DNA of 64,000 bases from a bacterium (lineage in GTDB: Bacteria > Eisenbacteria > RBG-16-71-46 > CAIMUX01), in assembly GCA_030431975.1 (NCBI GenBank), contig JAUIHP010000016.1:1-64000 (forward strand), written 5' to 3'. The notes under the pieces were generated by a model. It made no database searches, was not told the origin of the DNA, and worked only from the letters and a program-made list of their open reading frames with translations. The first letter of the stretch is position 1. The number at the start of each line of letters is the position of its first letter. The position numbers were made by a program, and so were the translations under genes. Shown piece after piece: positions 50,133 to 58,667 of the stretch.

Positions 50133-51884
50133 CTATTGGTCGATGACCTCGAGCCGCATCTCGTCGTGAGGATTCAGATGACTGGCCCCTTCGAGCTGCG
50201 TGCCGGTGGCGCGGTAGTCGCGTTCGCCGGTTGCGCCCCACGCCTCAAGGATGAGTAGAAGGATGACCGGCGCCAACCATACCCAGCGGGAGCGGCCCGA
50301 CTCACGACCGAGGAAGGCCGGTTGCCACTGGAAGAGGTCCGAACCCGGTTCTCGAGTACGAGCTGCCGGATCCGCGGTGTCATTCCGGCGCCGAGTGAGC
50401 GACCACATGGCTCGGAGCGAAGTGACGACCTGCGTCATCCAGACGGGAGTGAGCAGGACACCGAGACGGGCGTATCCGAAGAAAGCTCCGGTGGCGAGCA
50501 TTCCAACGGAGGTCAGGGCGAGAGTGAGCAGCGCCCAACGACGAGGAGCACCCCCGGCGCGCAACTGAAGAACGAGACCGGTGACGATGAGCGGCAAAAG
50601 GATCCACGAGAGCCAGCCGCGGTCGGGAACGAAGAGGTCCACAGGCCGTCGCACACCGTTGAGTCCGCCGGGCAGGTTCCACTGCGTCCATCCCAGAGTC
50701 AACGAGTCGCCGAAGAGTTTCCATCGTTCGAAAACGAGTCCCAGAAACTCGGTCGGGTGGGACGCGATCCAGTCCCAACCGATTCCGTAGCCGTTGAGAA
50801 AGTAGTCGTAGTGTTGCGGATCCTTCAGGTCGAGGACGGCCACTTTGGCGCCGGAAGTCAGGATCTCGCGGCTAAAGGTTCCGTCCGCCAGGTCATTGTT
50901 GGCCAACGCGAAATTGAGCGGACCGTAGGCGGTGACCGGAGCGAAGGTCGGCAGCGGTGCCTCGACCTGGTCTCCGAACTGCGTGTTGAATCGGCTGAGC
51001 GTCTGATGGTTGCGGATCGTCCAAGGCAGGAGAGTCAGGACGAATGCGAGCGCGGCCAGTCCCCAGACAGCCGTCGACCTCCAACGGGAACCGGCGCTCG
51101 CAGGCGCCTTTGCTCTCGAGGTACGCCAAAGTGCTGCGGCGAGGCCGAGCCCGATGATGAGGAGTGCGACTCCCAACCCTTCCGCGCGAGTCAGGGAAAG
51201 AAGACCGAGGCCCACACCGAGTCCTGCTGCTCGCAGGAAGGTGGCTGGCGAATTGCTGGAGGCCGACCCGTCGGCAGCTGAAGCGCCGGAAGTCGAAGCG
51301 CCGGGAGCTCTACCGCTCGGGGCCGAGCCAGGAGCTCCCGCTGCAGCGCCCAGCGGATGGGGGAGCCCGGCCAACAACCCGCAGCAGGTGAGCAGGACGA
51401 GCAGATAGAACGATTCACTGACCGGCGCCACCGAGATGACGTAGAGACCGAATGAGTAGGTTGCGAGTAGAGCAGCCGCCAACGCGACACCACGTCCAAC
51501 GTACCTTCGGGCGACCCAGAAGAGAGCCGGCACGCAAAGACTTCCCAGCACTGCGGTCCAAGCCCTGACCTGCACGTGCGGCACCTGGCTCGTGACGCTT
51601 CCGGCCCCGACCCATTCGTGAATCACGGCCAGAAATCGCGGCCATGCCGGAGGGTGAAACGGAATCCCGGAGTCATAGGGAACGCCGGCCAGGATCGACC
51701 GCGCGTAGTTATAAAACGTTTCGGAGTCTCCCTCATAGAAGATGGAGAAGCCCCAGGTCGTATCCGTGTTCGAAGCGAGAAAGAAGAGTCGGTGGGTCAG
51801 AGCCAGAACAAACAGGGCGACCGCCAAGGCGTAGTCCGTGCCCTGGGACTTCGAGGGTCCTCGGTCTTTCCGCTTCGAATTCAT
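50133..51884 (-). CDS. GT39/ArnT-like membrane glycosyltransferase
   Basis: This protein of about 583 aa has many membrane helices (about 10-12) and the GT-C marks: the first long loop after helix 1 with YEGDSETFYNYARSILAG, containing an acidic pair, and RAWTAVLGSLCVPALFWVARR. It probably moves a sugar from a polyprenyl carrier at the outer face of the membrane. A low-complexity Ala/Gly/Ser/Pro loop (GAAAGAPGSAPSGRAPGAST and on) is inserted between helices. ATG 51882-51884 is the preferred start. Acceptor unknown. Confidence 0.75.
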   Translation of the reverse strand: MNSKRKDRGPSKSQGTDYALAVALFVLALTHRLFFLASNTDTTWGFSIFYEGDSETFYNYARSILAGVPYDSGIPFHPPAWPRFLAVIHEWVGAGSVTSQVPHVQVRAWTAVLGSLCVPALFWVARRYVGRGVALAAALLATYSFGLYVISVAPVSESFYLLVLLTCCGLLAGLPHPLGAAAGAPGSAPSGRAPGASTSGASAADGSASSNSPATFLRAAGLGVGLGLLSLTRAEGLGVALLIIGLGLAAALWRTSRAKAPASAGSRWRSTAVWGLAALAFVLTLLPWTIRNHQTLSRFNTQFGDQVEAPLPTFAPVTAYGPLNFALANNDLADGTFSREILTSGAKVAVLDLKDPQHYDYFLNGYGIGWDWIASHPTEFLGLVFERWKLFGDSLTLGWTQWNLPGGLNGVRRPVDLFVPDRGWLSWILLPLIVTGLVLQLRAGGAPRRWALLTLALTSVGMLATGAFFGYARLGVLLTPVWMTQVVTSLRAMWSLTRRRNDTADPAARTREPGSDLFQWQPAFLGRESGRSRWVWLAPVILLLILEAWGATGERDYRATGTQLEGASHLNPHDEMRLEVIDQ

Positions 51885-51949
51885 CAAAGCAGTATAGAAG
51901 GTGCGAGCCCTTGCGGACAGCCGTCTCCACGCGTACGGTTGAGTGCACC

Positions 51950-52369
51950 ATGAAACAGCATCAGGCACTTCTCTCCGTCCACTCGCCCGGCCAGGGCCTT
52001 CACGACATCACCGATCAGATCATGGCGGTCGTTGCGGACGCGGAGGTCGAGGCGGGGATGTGTCACGTGTTCGTTCGCCACACGTCGGCGTCCCTGCTGA
52101 TTCAGGAGAATGCCGACCCCTCCGCCCGTCATGACATCGAACAGTACTTTCTGCGCGTGGCCCCGGAAGGGGACCCTGCCTACACTCACACGATGGAAGG
52201 CGTCGACGACATGCCCGCACACCTGAAGAGTGCGTTGACGCATACCTCAGAGCAGATTCCCATTCGGCAGGGACGGCTCGGGCTGGGGACGTGGCAGGGG
52301 CTTTATCTGTTCGAGCACCGTCATCGACCGCATCGTCGTGAGGTTTTGGTTCACGTCATCGGCGAGTAG
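51950..52369 (+). CDS. yjbQ: YjbQ-family protein (UPF0047)
   Basis: This 139-aa protein has the YjbQ pattern: QGLHDITDQIMAVV, GMCHVFVRHTSASLLIQENADP, YTHTMEGVDDMPAHLKS and LGTWQGLYLFEHRHRPHRRE. YjbQ proteins have weak thiamine-phosphate synthase activity and an uncertain main role. The start is ATG 51950. It diverges from the glycosyltransferase gene with 65 nt between the starts. Confidence 0.9.
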   Translation: MKQHQALLSVHSPGQGLHDITDQIMAVVADAEVEAGMCHVFVRHTSASLLIQENADPSARHDIEQYFLRVAPEGDPAYTHTMEGVDDMPAHLKSALTHTSEQIPIRQGRLGLGTWQGLYLFEHRHRPHRREVLVHVIGE

Positions 52370-52521
52370 GCGCTCGGCGAGGTCAGGGGTGGAGAGTCCG
52401 GGAACGGACTTACCTGAAGGTCGCTCGGATCAAGTTTGCGACCAACTAGACCTTCAGTTCACTTCTCCACGGTCGGCAAACGTACGTGACGGTCGTGATA
52501 GCGCCGCCTCGAGTGTTGTCG

Positions 52522-53532
52522 CTAGATCGGCGGATAGGTCGCCATTCGACTCATGGCGATGACCTCGTCCCGCTGCAACGCTTCGATCTTGTACAGATAC
52601 GAATCGGGAGCGGTCGAGTCCGGAAGTTCCGCCCGCCGAATGATGGCGGCCTCACCTCTTACGTTGGGGCGCGTAAAGAGCGTGTCCATTTTCGAGCTCA
52701 TGAGGATGACGCGGTAGCTGTCGGCGTCCGGGTACGGTTCCCAACGGAACGTCAGTCTTTGTACGTCGGTCTCGAGGGCGACATCTCGAATGGACCCCAT
52801 CGATGGTGAGCTGATGTCCGGCTCGGAAATGTTGGGCGTCGTCTCGCTGACCTCCGTCGCGGGCTCTTCGAGTTGCCGCTTCAGTGCGCGGTTTTCCATC
52901 TGCAGAAGAGCGATCCAGCCTACGAGTGCCGCAAAGACGACGAACCGCAGCAGGGTACGAAAGCGGGTCCTGCGAAGGCGATGGCGTAGGGGATCCTTGG
53001 CCTCGCTCGAATGTGCGAACTCGTCGCCGAAGTGTCCCTGGAGAAAACGGTCCAGGTCGGCTTCCGCCGTATCCCAACCCGATCGCTTGACGATGACGGA
53101 GTCGTTTGGAATGTCCCGATACTTCAGGAACTCCTCACGGAGTTCGCCGCAGGTTGGGTAGGACTCCAGGTAATGCATGTTGGGTGTGTCGCCCAAGACC
53201 TGACAGGGTTCGGGACCGAGTTCGCTGCGTTTGAGCTTGAGCTTTGCAGCCGACTCGGTGGCGAGGTACTCGAAGATCCAGTGGTCGAGAAGCCGTCCTT
53301 CCGGCACCTGATCGAGTGTTCGGCTGGCCCACAGAAGCGCGTTGCGCGTTTCGACCATGGCCTTGTCCCGAGCGCGGAGCTGCGAGTAGGCCCACAGATA
53401 AACTCGCTGGACGGACCGACTCAGCAGTTCGCGAAGGACGCCGCTCCGGTCCCGGTCGCTTTCCCAGCCGCGCGCAGCGAGCCGCTTTTCATGTTCGATC
53501 CGGGGATCTTCTGTGAACTCGGTTTCAGACAC
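52522..53532 (-). CDS. Sigma-region-2-like protein with membrane helix and fibronectin-like outer domain
   Basis: This 336-aa protein has, at residues about 30-90, a helical part that resembles sigma region 2 (LLSRSVQRVYLWAYSQLRARDKAMVETRNALLWASRTL), then a linker, one membrane helix (LLRFVVFAALVGWIALLQM, about residue 210) and an outer fibronectin-III-like domain (LTFRWEPYPDADSYRVILMS). No region-4 helix-turn-helix is seen, so it is not a complete sigma factor. It may be a signal-transducing membrane protein or a diverged relative of the 33324-34412 fusion. Confidence 0.5.
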   Translation of the reverse strand: MSETEFTEDPRIEHEKRLAARGWESDRDRSGVLRELLSRSVQRVYLWAYSQLRARDKAMVETRNALLWASRTLDQVPEGRLLDHWIFEYLATESAAKLKLKRSELGPEPCQVLGDTPNMHYLESYPTCGELREEFLKYRDIPNDSVIVKRSGWDTAEADLDRFLQGHFGDEFAHSSEAKDPLRHRLRRTRFRTLLRFVVFAALVGWIALLQMENRALKRQLEEPATEVSETTPNISEPDISSPSMGSIRDVALETDVQRLTFRWEPYPDADSYRVILMSSKMDTLFTRPNVRGEAAIIRRAELPDSTAPDSYLYKIEALQRDEVIAMSRMATYPPI

Positions 53533-53617
53533 GATCTCTCAAGGTTACCTCATGGATGACGGAAGCGGAGAGCGTTTCATCCAAAATGGGGCGGCATGGT
53601 TGGGCGGCCTGGGCCCG

Positions 53618-53651
53618 GTCTCGCTACGACTTCATGAATCGATCGGCCTAG
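53618..53651. mobile_element. Remnant end of the MITE-like repeat
   Basis: The run tctcgctacga, cttcatgaat and cctagg matches the right end of the 47357-47540 element with a few changes. No left end is present nearby. Confidence 0.55.
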
Positions 53652-53684
53652 GCGGCAGCCTCGTTTCGAGGCTAAACTCCGGAG

Positions 53685-53948
53685 ATGTCGAAATGTGATC
53701 TACCCCTCCACGGCTTGACGGTCGTCGTCGAGTCGAACTCCAGCCGTATCTATATCGGTCGCTTTGATGTCGAGGACGAGCGGGGCGTCCTGCTTCGGGA
53801 TGTCGACGTCCGCGACCTGGAAGCGACCGAGTCCGTCGACGACTACGTCGGCAGGACGATCAAGTTCGGGGTCGCCCGCAACACGGACCAGATTCGGGTT
53901 CCCCGGTCCGAGATCGCGTCGCTCCGAAGGCTCTCCGAGTTCCACTAG
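53685..53948 (+). CDS. Small conserved-looking protein of unknown function
   Basis: This 87-aa soluble protein reads LHGLTVVVESNSSRIYIGRFDVEDERGVLLRDVDVRDL and KFGVARNTDQIRVPRSEIASLRRLSEF. The beta-rich pattern and clear GGAG just before ATG support a real gene, but I recognise no family. It sits between a repeat remnant and the PLP enzyme gene, which ends on the opposite strand. Confidence 0.5.
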   Translation: MSKCDLPLHGLTVVVESNSSRIYIGRFDVEDERGVLLRDVDVRDLEATESVDDYVGRTIKFGVARNTDQIRVPRSEIASLRRLSEFH

Positions 53949-54027
53949 CCCACCGGTAGGTCACAGGGCGCGACGAACCGGGCCGGGTCTGCGGCCGCTG
54001 CCGACTCGACGATGCTTGCGAATTCCG

Positions 54028-55197
54028 CTACTCCGAGAACGCCTGATCCAGGTCGGCCTGGATCTCCTCGACCGGCTCCAGCCCGACAGAGATCCGGATG
54101 AGCCCGGGCTCGATTCCGGCTGCGGCCAACTCTTCCGGCGTGCTCGAGGCATGGGACGTATGGAGAGGCAGGGACGAGATAGTTTCGATCCCTCCCAAAG
54201 AAACGGCGCGGCCAATGCGGCGGAAACGGTTGTAGACGGCCATGGCCGATTCCAGGTCCGGCATCGCGAAGGCCAGCATCGAACCGAAGGTCTCCATCTG
54301 CTTTTCTGCAGTCTCCCGGTCCGGATGTCCGGGCAGTCCGGGATAGTGCACTGCGCAGATGGACTCGTCCTCGCGTGCCCGTGACTGCAACCATAAGGCG
54401 AGAATCGCAGCACTCTTCGACTGCTGGCGAACCCGAAGCTCCAGCGTGCGTAGTGAGCGGCAGTAGAGCCAGGCGGTGTCCGGTGAAAGGATCCCACCGG
54501 TGCGGCGACGGAAACGCTCCAACGGTTCGAGGACTTCGTGGTGGCTGGTGACGATCCCACCAAGACAGTCGGAGTGTCCGCCCAGGAACTTGGTCGCACT
54601 GTGAATGACGATGTCGGCGCCGTGAATGAGAGGCCGCTGCAACGGCGGCGGCAGAAACGTTCCGTCGACGCAAAGGAGTGCGCCTGCTGCGTGAACGACT
54701 TCCGCGGTGCGTTCCAGGTCGACGACGCGGCAGATCGGATTGACCGGCGTTTCGATGTGGACGAGCCGGGCCGAGGTCGACTGGAGCTTTCGGTGCAGGT
54801 CTTCGAGGTTGAAGGGATCAAACCGCTCGACACCGATGCCGAATCGCGGCAGGTCTGTTTCGATAAGGGCGTGGACGCCACCGTACACCTGCCGGCTGCA
54901 CAGCAGGACGTCGCCCCGACTGAGAAGTCCGCAGAAGACGGCGTGAAACGCAGCCATGCCCGAGGCGAAGGCGACCGCGCCGTCTCCCTGTTCCAGTTCG
55001 GCGACCAAAGACTCGAACTCGCGCCCGTTCGGGTGGCCGTAGCGCGGATAGAACTCGCCGGGGAGTTCGTCGCTGCCGACGTCCCGAATGGTCAGAGCGT
55101 CCTTCATGGCAAAGGTGGTCGAGCGGGTCAGGTCGGGGGCGAGGGGGCCGTACGGAGTCTTGATAGAGTTGGGCGTACCGTAGGGATAGTTCGTCAT
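54028..55197 (-). CDS. PLP-dependent Cys/Met metabolism enzyme (cystathionine gamma-synthase/lyase family)
   Basis: This 389-aa protein is a trans-sulfuration enzyme: FYPRYGHPNGREFESLVAELE for the N-terminal arm, AVAFASGMAAFHAVF, VHIETPVNP, the PLP lysine in VIHSATKFLGGHSD, and SLGGIETISSLPLHTSH near the end. It may be cystathionine gamma-synthase, gamma- or beta-lyase, or methionine gamma-lyase; sequence alone does not settle it. The start is ATG 55195-55197. It is the third gene of a minus-strand set with the LiaX-like and DUF2089 genes, 29 nt after the latter. Confidence 0.88.
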   Translation of the reverse strand: MTNYPYGTPNSIKTPYGPLAPDLTRSTTFAMKDALTIRDVGSDELPGEFYPRYGHPNGREFESLVAELEQGDGAVAFASGMAAFHAVFCGLLSRGDVLLCSRQVYGGVHALIETDLPRFGIGVERFDPFNLEDLHRKLQSTSARLVHIETPVNPICRVVDLERTAEVVHAAGALLCVDGTFLPPPLQRPLIHGADIVIHSATKFLGGHSDCLGGIVTSHHEVLEPLERFRRRTGGILSPDTAWLYCRSLRTLELRVRQQSKSAAILALWLQSRAREDESICAVHYPGLPGHPDRETAEKQMETFGSMLAFAMPDLESAMAVYNRFRRIGRAVSLGGIETISSLPLHTSHASSTPEELAAAGIEPGLIRISVGLEPVEEIQADLDQAFSE

Positions 55198-55226
55198 GGT
55201 TCGCAGTCTATCCTCTCTTTCCCGCG

Positions 55227-55595
55227 CTAGGCCATTCCCCGATTGCGAAGGCGCCGCGTGGCTTCGTCGACATCGATCTGGCCCGTTCGCAGGTCCATGA
55301 GGATGTCGTCGGCGCTCTGGTTCTCGTTCGGGTCGGGCGCGTAGCCCATCGTCTTCCAAAGCTGGTCGAGTCTCGAGCGCGCCGTTGGATAACTGACCTC
55401 GAGCTCCCGCTGTAGTTCTTTGACGTTCCCGCGAGCCTTCAGAAAGAGGTGGAGCAACGCCTGGTCCTTTTCGTCCAAACGACAAAAGGGACACAGGCTG
55501 AAGTGTCCTTCCACCTTGGTTGCGCATTGGGTGCACCCGAGAGCGTTGACCTCGAGTGCACCCTTGCATGCGGGGCATTGGTGTGGCGGTTTCAC
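55227..55595 (-). CDS. DUF2089-family protein
   Basis: This 122-aa protein has a zinc-ribbon-like start with CPACKGALEV, CTQCATK and CPFCRL, then a helix-turn-helix-like part (LKARGNVKELQRELEVSYPTARSRLDQLWKTMG), as in DUF2089 proteins. It is likely a small DNA-binding regulator. It overlaps the LiaX-like gene by 4 nt (ATGA, 55592-55595). In other bacteria these two families also occur together. Confidence 0.85.
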   Translation of the reverse strand: MKPPHQCPACKGALEVNALGCTQCATKVEGHFSLCPFCRLDEKDQALLHLFLKARGNVKELQRELEVSYPTARSRLDQLWKTMGYAPDPNENQSADDILMDLRTGQIDVDEATRRLRNRGMA

Positions 55596-56800
55596 GACCG
55601 GTGGTCCGAAGGATCATCCATCCACGGGTCGCGATCCGTCTCCGGTACCGGTGGACGCTTCGAGCGGTCGGGTTCGCCGAAGTCCGGTTCCGTTTCCGCG
55701 GACGCGCCTGGACTTCCGGATCCCGGGGCAGGAGGCGGTGTCGGCCGCGATGGATCCGGGAAGTCATCGTCGTCATCCATCGTCGAGTAACCGGCCGAGG
55801 CCATGGCTCCACCGGCTGCATCGCGGATGTCCGTGTCTTCATAGACTTCCTCTTCCGGTCCGCTGTCCGACTCCAGGTGGTCCGCCTGAACGCGAATCCA
55901 TCCTGCGACCGTGTCGAGAGAGAGCCGGCCCTGGCCGTCACCCAGGACGACGACCCCGCGGCGCCGCGTCCGGGAAGCCGAGCGGACGGCGTTCTTCGGA
56001 AGAACCAGGTTTCCGCCGAGCGTGGAAGAGGCCTGGATCTCGACGGAGGCATCTTCGGTCGGGCTGACTTCGATGTCTCCGCCCGTGGTCCGAATGGAAG
56101 CGAGACCCTGCTGCAGAGCGAGGTCGCGTACCCGGACCGATCCACCGAGGGAGCGGACCTTGAAGGGGGAGCGGGCGCCGACGATCGAAGCGTTGCCTCC
56201 GAAGCTCTCGATCCGGAACTTGCCGTCGAAGTCCGAGAGGCTGACGTTGCCGCCCAGTCCGCGGATAAAGAGATGCGCGACGGTGGCCGGTAACTCGACG
56301 ACGAGGGAGCTCTTGGCCCATGTTAGAACGAACTCGTCCTCGTTCCGGTGCACCTCGACCGCGCTTCCCTGAAGGACCCGGGCCTTGGACCCCGGGACCC
56401 CGCGAACGGTGACGGCCCCGCCCGCACTGCTGCCTCCGATGCTGACCCGAAAAGCCGGCTGGATCCGGAGGGTGGCCCCTTCCGGGATCTCGAATTCGTT
56501 GGAGTCGACGTCGACCGGCTCGGTGTCCGGACGGTGTTCATCAAAAACACGTTGGAATGCGCGGGCGCCTTCCATGGCTGCGGACTTCACGGCCGTGGCA
56601 GCGTCCTCCACGGCCTTTCCGAAGTTCTCCGCGGCGTCCCTGGCCCCTTGCTTGGCCTTGGAACTGCTTGTGGGGCCAGCAGATGTAGCCCCGCCGGGAG
56701 CGGCTCCCTCTTCGAGGGCCGCCAAGAGGCGTTCGCCATCCTCGGCGGAAATCTTGCCCTCGGCGATCATGGTGAGAATTTCAAGGCGAGCTTTCGACAT
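55592..56800 (-). CDS. LiaX/YvlB-like protein: SHOCT-like helix plus DUF4097-type beta repeats
   Basis: This 402-aa protein begins with a SHOCT-like helix (ILTMIAEGKISAEDGERLLAALEE) and has a beta-helix-like DUF4097 part of short repeats (GNVSLSDFDGKFRIESFGGNASIVG, GGDIEVSPTEDASVEIQASS). The C-terminal 70 residues are acidic and Pro-rich, probably disordered. LiaX/YvlB-type proteins work in envelope stress in Firmicutes; here that role is an inference. Start ATG 56798-56800 behind GGAGG. First gene of a coupled set with DUF2089 and the PLP enzyme. Confidence 0.75.
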   Translation of the reverse strand: MSKARLEILTMIAEGKISAEDGERLLAALEEGAAPGGATSAGPTSSSKAKQGARDAAENFGKAVEDAATAVKSAAMEGARAFQRVFDEHRPDTEPVDVDSNEFEIPEGATLRIQPAFRVSIGGSSAGGAVTVRGVPGSKARVLQGSAVEVHRNEDEFVLTWAKSSLVVELPATVAHLFIRGLGGNVSLSDFDGKFRIESFGGNASIVGARSPFKVRSLGGSVRVRDLALQQGLASIRTTGGDIEVSPTEDASVEIQASSTLGGNLVLPKNAVRSASRTRRRGVVVLGDGQGRLSLDTVAGWIRVQADHLESDSGPEEEVYEDTDIRDAAGGAMASAGYSTMDDDDDFPDPSRPTPPPAPGSGSPGASAETEPDFGEPDRSKRPPVPETDRDPWMDDPSDHRS

Positions 56801-56884
56801 TTTGACCTCCCTGCCCACTATTCGGGTCTCAAGAGTGGGATACGCAGATCAAAATGGAAAGTTGCGTTTGCTAATGAAGAAAGT

Positions 56885-58591
56885 CTACCGCTCCATCGCC
56901 ACGGTTCGTCCACTTCGAGTGGACAGGTAGGCTGTGACGCTCTCGGACCAGCCCTCGGCTCTCCTCACCTGGGCCTCGAACGCAAGAAACGGAAGGTCGT
57001 CTTCGTTCTGCGGCAGGTTCAGATTGCGTCCTTGTGTCGCCGGGACCTGGCGAAGCGGAACGGCGCAGTCTCCGGTCTCGATCCAGTCCGACCAAGCCCG
57101 GGCCTTCCGGTCCGAGTCACAGAAGGCGAACCGCGAGCGATACAGGGGAAGATGGCGCGGGTAGATTCCGCGTTCGTGACCGAGATCGCGGAACCGCACC
57201 TCGCCCTCGTCCAGGACAAAGAACTCGAGTGGCGCGATCTCGTCAAAGAACCGCTTGCCGATCTGGTTGCGCCGCGCTTTCAGGATCTTGCCGATGTACT
57301 CCGCCGATCGCGGGTCGGTGTAGCCGGCGGACTGCACGATGCCGTCGATCTGTTCGTCGGTGAACGCGGTGATGATCTTGGCTGCCCAGTAACCGTCCTC
57401 TCCGGTGCGGTTGGCGAAAGCGGTGTTGGGTTGCAGTGGTTTGAACCCTGCCGGGTTGTAGTACTTCGCGTCAAAGTAGCCGACGGCGGGAAGTCCCTCC
57501 GGACGACTGCGTTTTCTCCATGTGGTTTCGTAGGCGCCCAGCGAAAAGAGGCGTCCCATCGAGGCGGGCAGGTCGACGGTGAACTCATAGCCGTGCCGAG
57601 GTTGCGGACCTTTCGCTCCGGAGCCGAGAGTGCTGGCGAAATCGATGAGGTAGTGCTTCACGAACTGTCGGCCGTCTTCTTCCACGAACATGTCGAGAGA
57701 GTTGTGTTGCTTCGTGTCGAAATGATTGAGCCAGGAGGCGAAGATCTCGAGCCCGCGGAGGGAACGCCGGTGCTTGTGATCGATGCGATCGTTCGGATCA
57801 TCACCGCGTGTGCCGAAGTAGTTGAACGGACCGATGGGGCGACCGGAGAGAAACTTGCTCGAGATGGCGAACCACTCTCCGCTGGGAAGTCGATCGACGG
57901 AGTTCAGAATCTCGTCGATGTCAGCGTCCGTCATCGGTCGTCTGCTTCCATCCTTCAGTTTGATCCTGACGTCTTCACCGAGCACCAGGTCTTCGCGCCG
58001 GAACCGGACCGTGACGTCATCGGGAACGTTGTAGCCGGCCGCGTGAAAGATCTTCGTGCAGACAACACCGGCGCAGGTCGTCATTTCGAGGTAGCCCTGC
58101 GGGTCGAACTTGATGAGGTAGGTGTTGCCTTTCGCGTCTTTGATGTTGAAACCGGGAGTGACGCCCTCGGTCTTGGCGCTGACGATGGTCCACTTGCCGG
58201 AGCGGTCCGGTCCCTGTCCGGTTCCGGGGCCTTGAACGACTTCGTCGACGCTCATCGGGAAGAGCCCGATTCGATTCGTGAACCAGCTGCTGTTGAAGAC
58301 CTCTCCCAGGGCATTGATGTCCGATGCACGTGAGACGTGATCGCCGCCGAAGATCGTGCCGACGCGGCGAACCTGACGGACCGGGTTGAAGAAACGGCCC
58401 ACCGGGCGCATCACGGTGTCCTCGACTCCGTCCCAGACGATGTTGGGCTCACGCTCCCGGGGCTCTTCGATGTTTTGATCGTCGATGTCCCACCAAAGAA
58501 CGGTTTCCGAGAGTGTTTGTCCAAAGCTTGTGGAGAAACTCGCGGCTAGTGCTAGGCAGAACAAAAGGACGAGAGCTGAAGTTCGGCACAT
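56885..58591 (-). CDS. Exported protein with protein-kinase-like motifs
   Basis: This 568-aa protein has a signal peptide (SALVLLFCLALAASFS) and a central part with kinase-fold marks: TYLIKFDPQGY with a possible ATP lysine (K161), HFDTKQHN at 290-297, which matches the H-x-D-x-K-x-x-N catalytic loop, and LIDFAS at 315-320, in the place of DFG. It has no close match I can name; it could be an atypical secreted kinase, a relative of HipA/FAM20-like enzymes, or a kinase-fold protein with another role. ATG 58589-58591 is the start, as it opens the signal peptide. The Omp85-like gene lies 76 nt upstream on the same strand. Confidence 0.6.
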   Translation of the reverse strand: MCRTSALVLLFCLALAASFSTSFGQTLSETVLWWDIDDQNIEEPREREPNIVWDGVEDTVMRPVGRFFNPVRQVRRVGTIFGGDHVSRASDINALGEVFNSSWFTNRIGLFPMSVDEVVQGPGTGQGPDRSGKWTIVSAKTEGVTPGFNIKDAKGNTYLIKFDPQGYLEMTTCAGVVCTKIFHAAGYNVPDDVTVRFRREDLVLGEDVRIKLKDGSRRPMTDADIDEILNSVDRLPSGEWFAISSKFLSGRPIGPFNYFGTRGDDPNDRIDHKHRRSLRGLEIFASWLNHFDTKQHNSLDMFVEEDGRQFVKHYLIDFASTLGSGAKGPQPRHGYEFTVDLPASMGRLFSLGAYETTWRKRSRPEGLPAVGYFDAKYYNPAGFKPLQPNTAFANRTGEDGYWAAKIITAFTDEQIDGIVQSAGYTDPRSAEYIGKILKARRNQIGKRFFDEIAPLEFFVLDEGEVRFRDLGHERGIYPRHLPLYRSRFAFCDSDRKARAWSDWIETGDCAVPLRQVPATQGRNLNLPQNEDDLPFLAFEAQVRRAEGWSESVTAYLSTRSGRTVAMER

Positions 58592-58667
58592 GATAAGTCC
58601 CACGAGAGATCCCGTCGTCGAGTGAACCTGACGACGCCGATCCTCGGAACGGAAGGCGCCGGAGGTC

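Noticed and set aside
48705-50258. 517-aa plus-strand frame
   Set aside because: It is the shadow of the DAHP synthase gene in a GC-rich genome.
54028-56145. Long 705-aa version of the PLP enzyme
   Set aside because: The first 316 residues are Arg/Ser-rich noise overlapping the DUF2089 and LiaX-like genes; the real start is ATG 55197.
56348-58333. 661-aa plus-strand frame
   Set aside because: Antisense to the kinase-like and LiaX-like genes; spans the gap between them and shows no family features.
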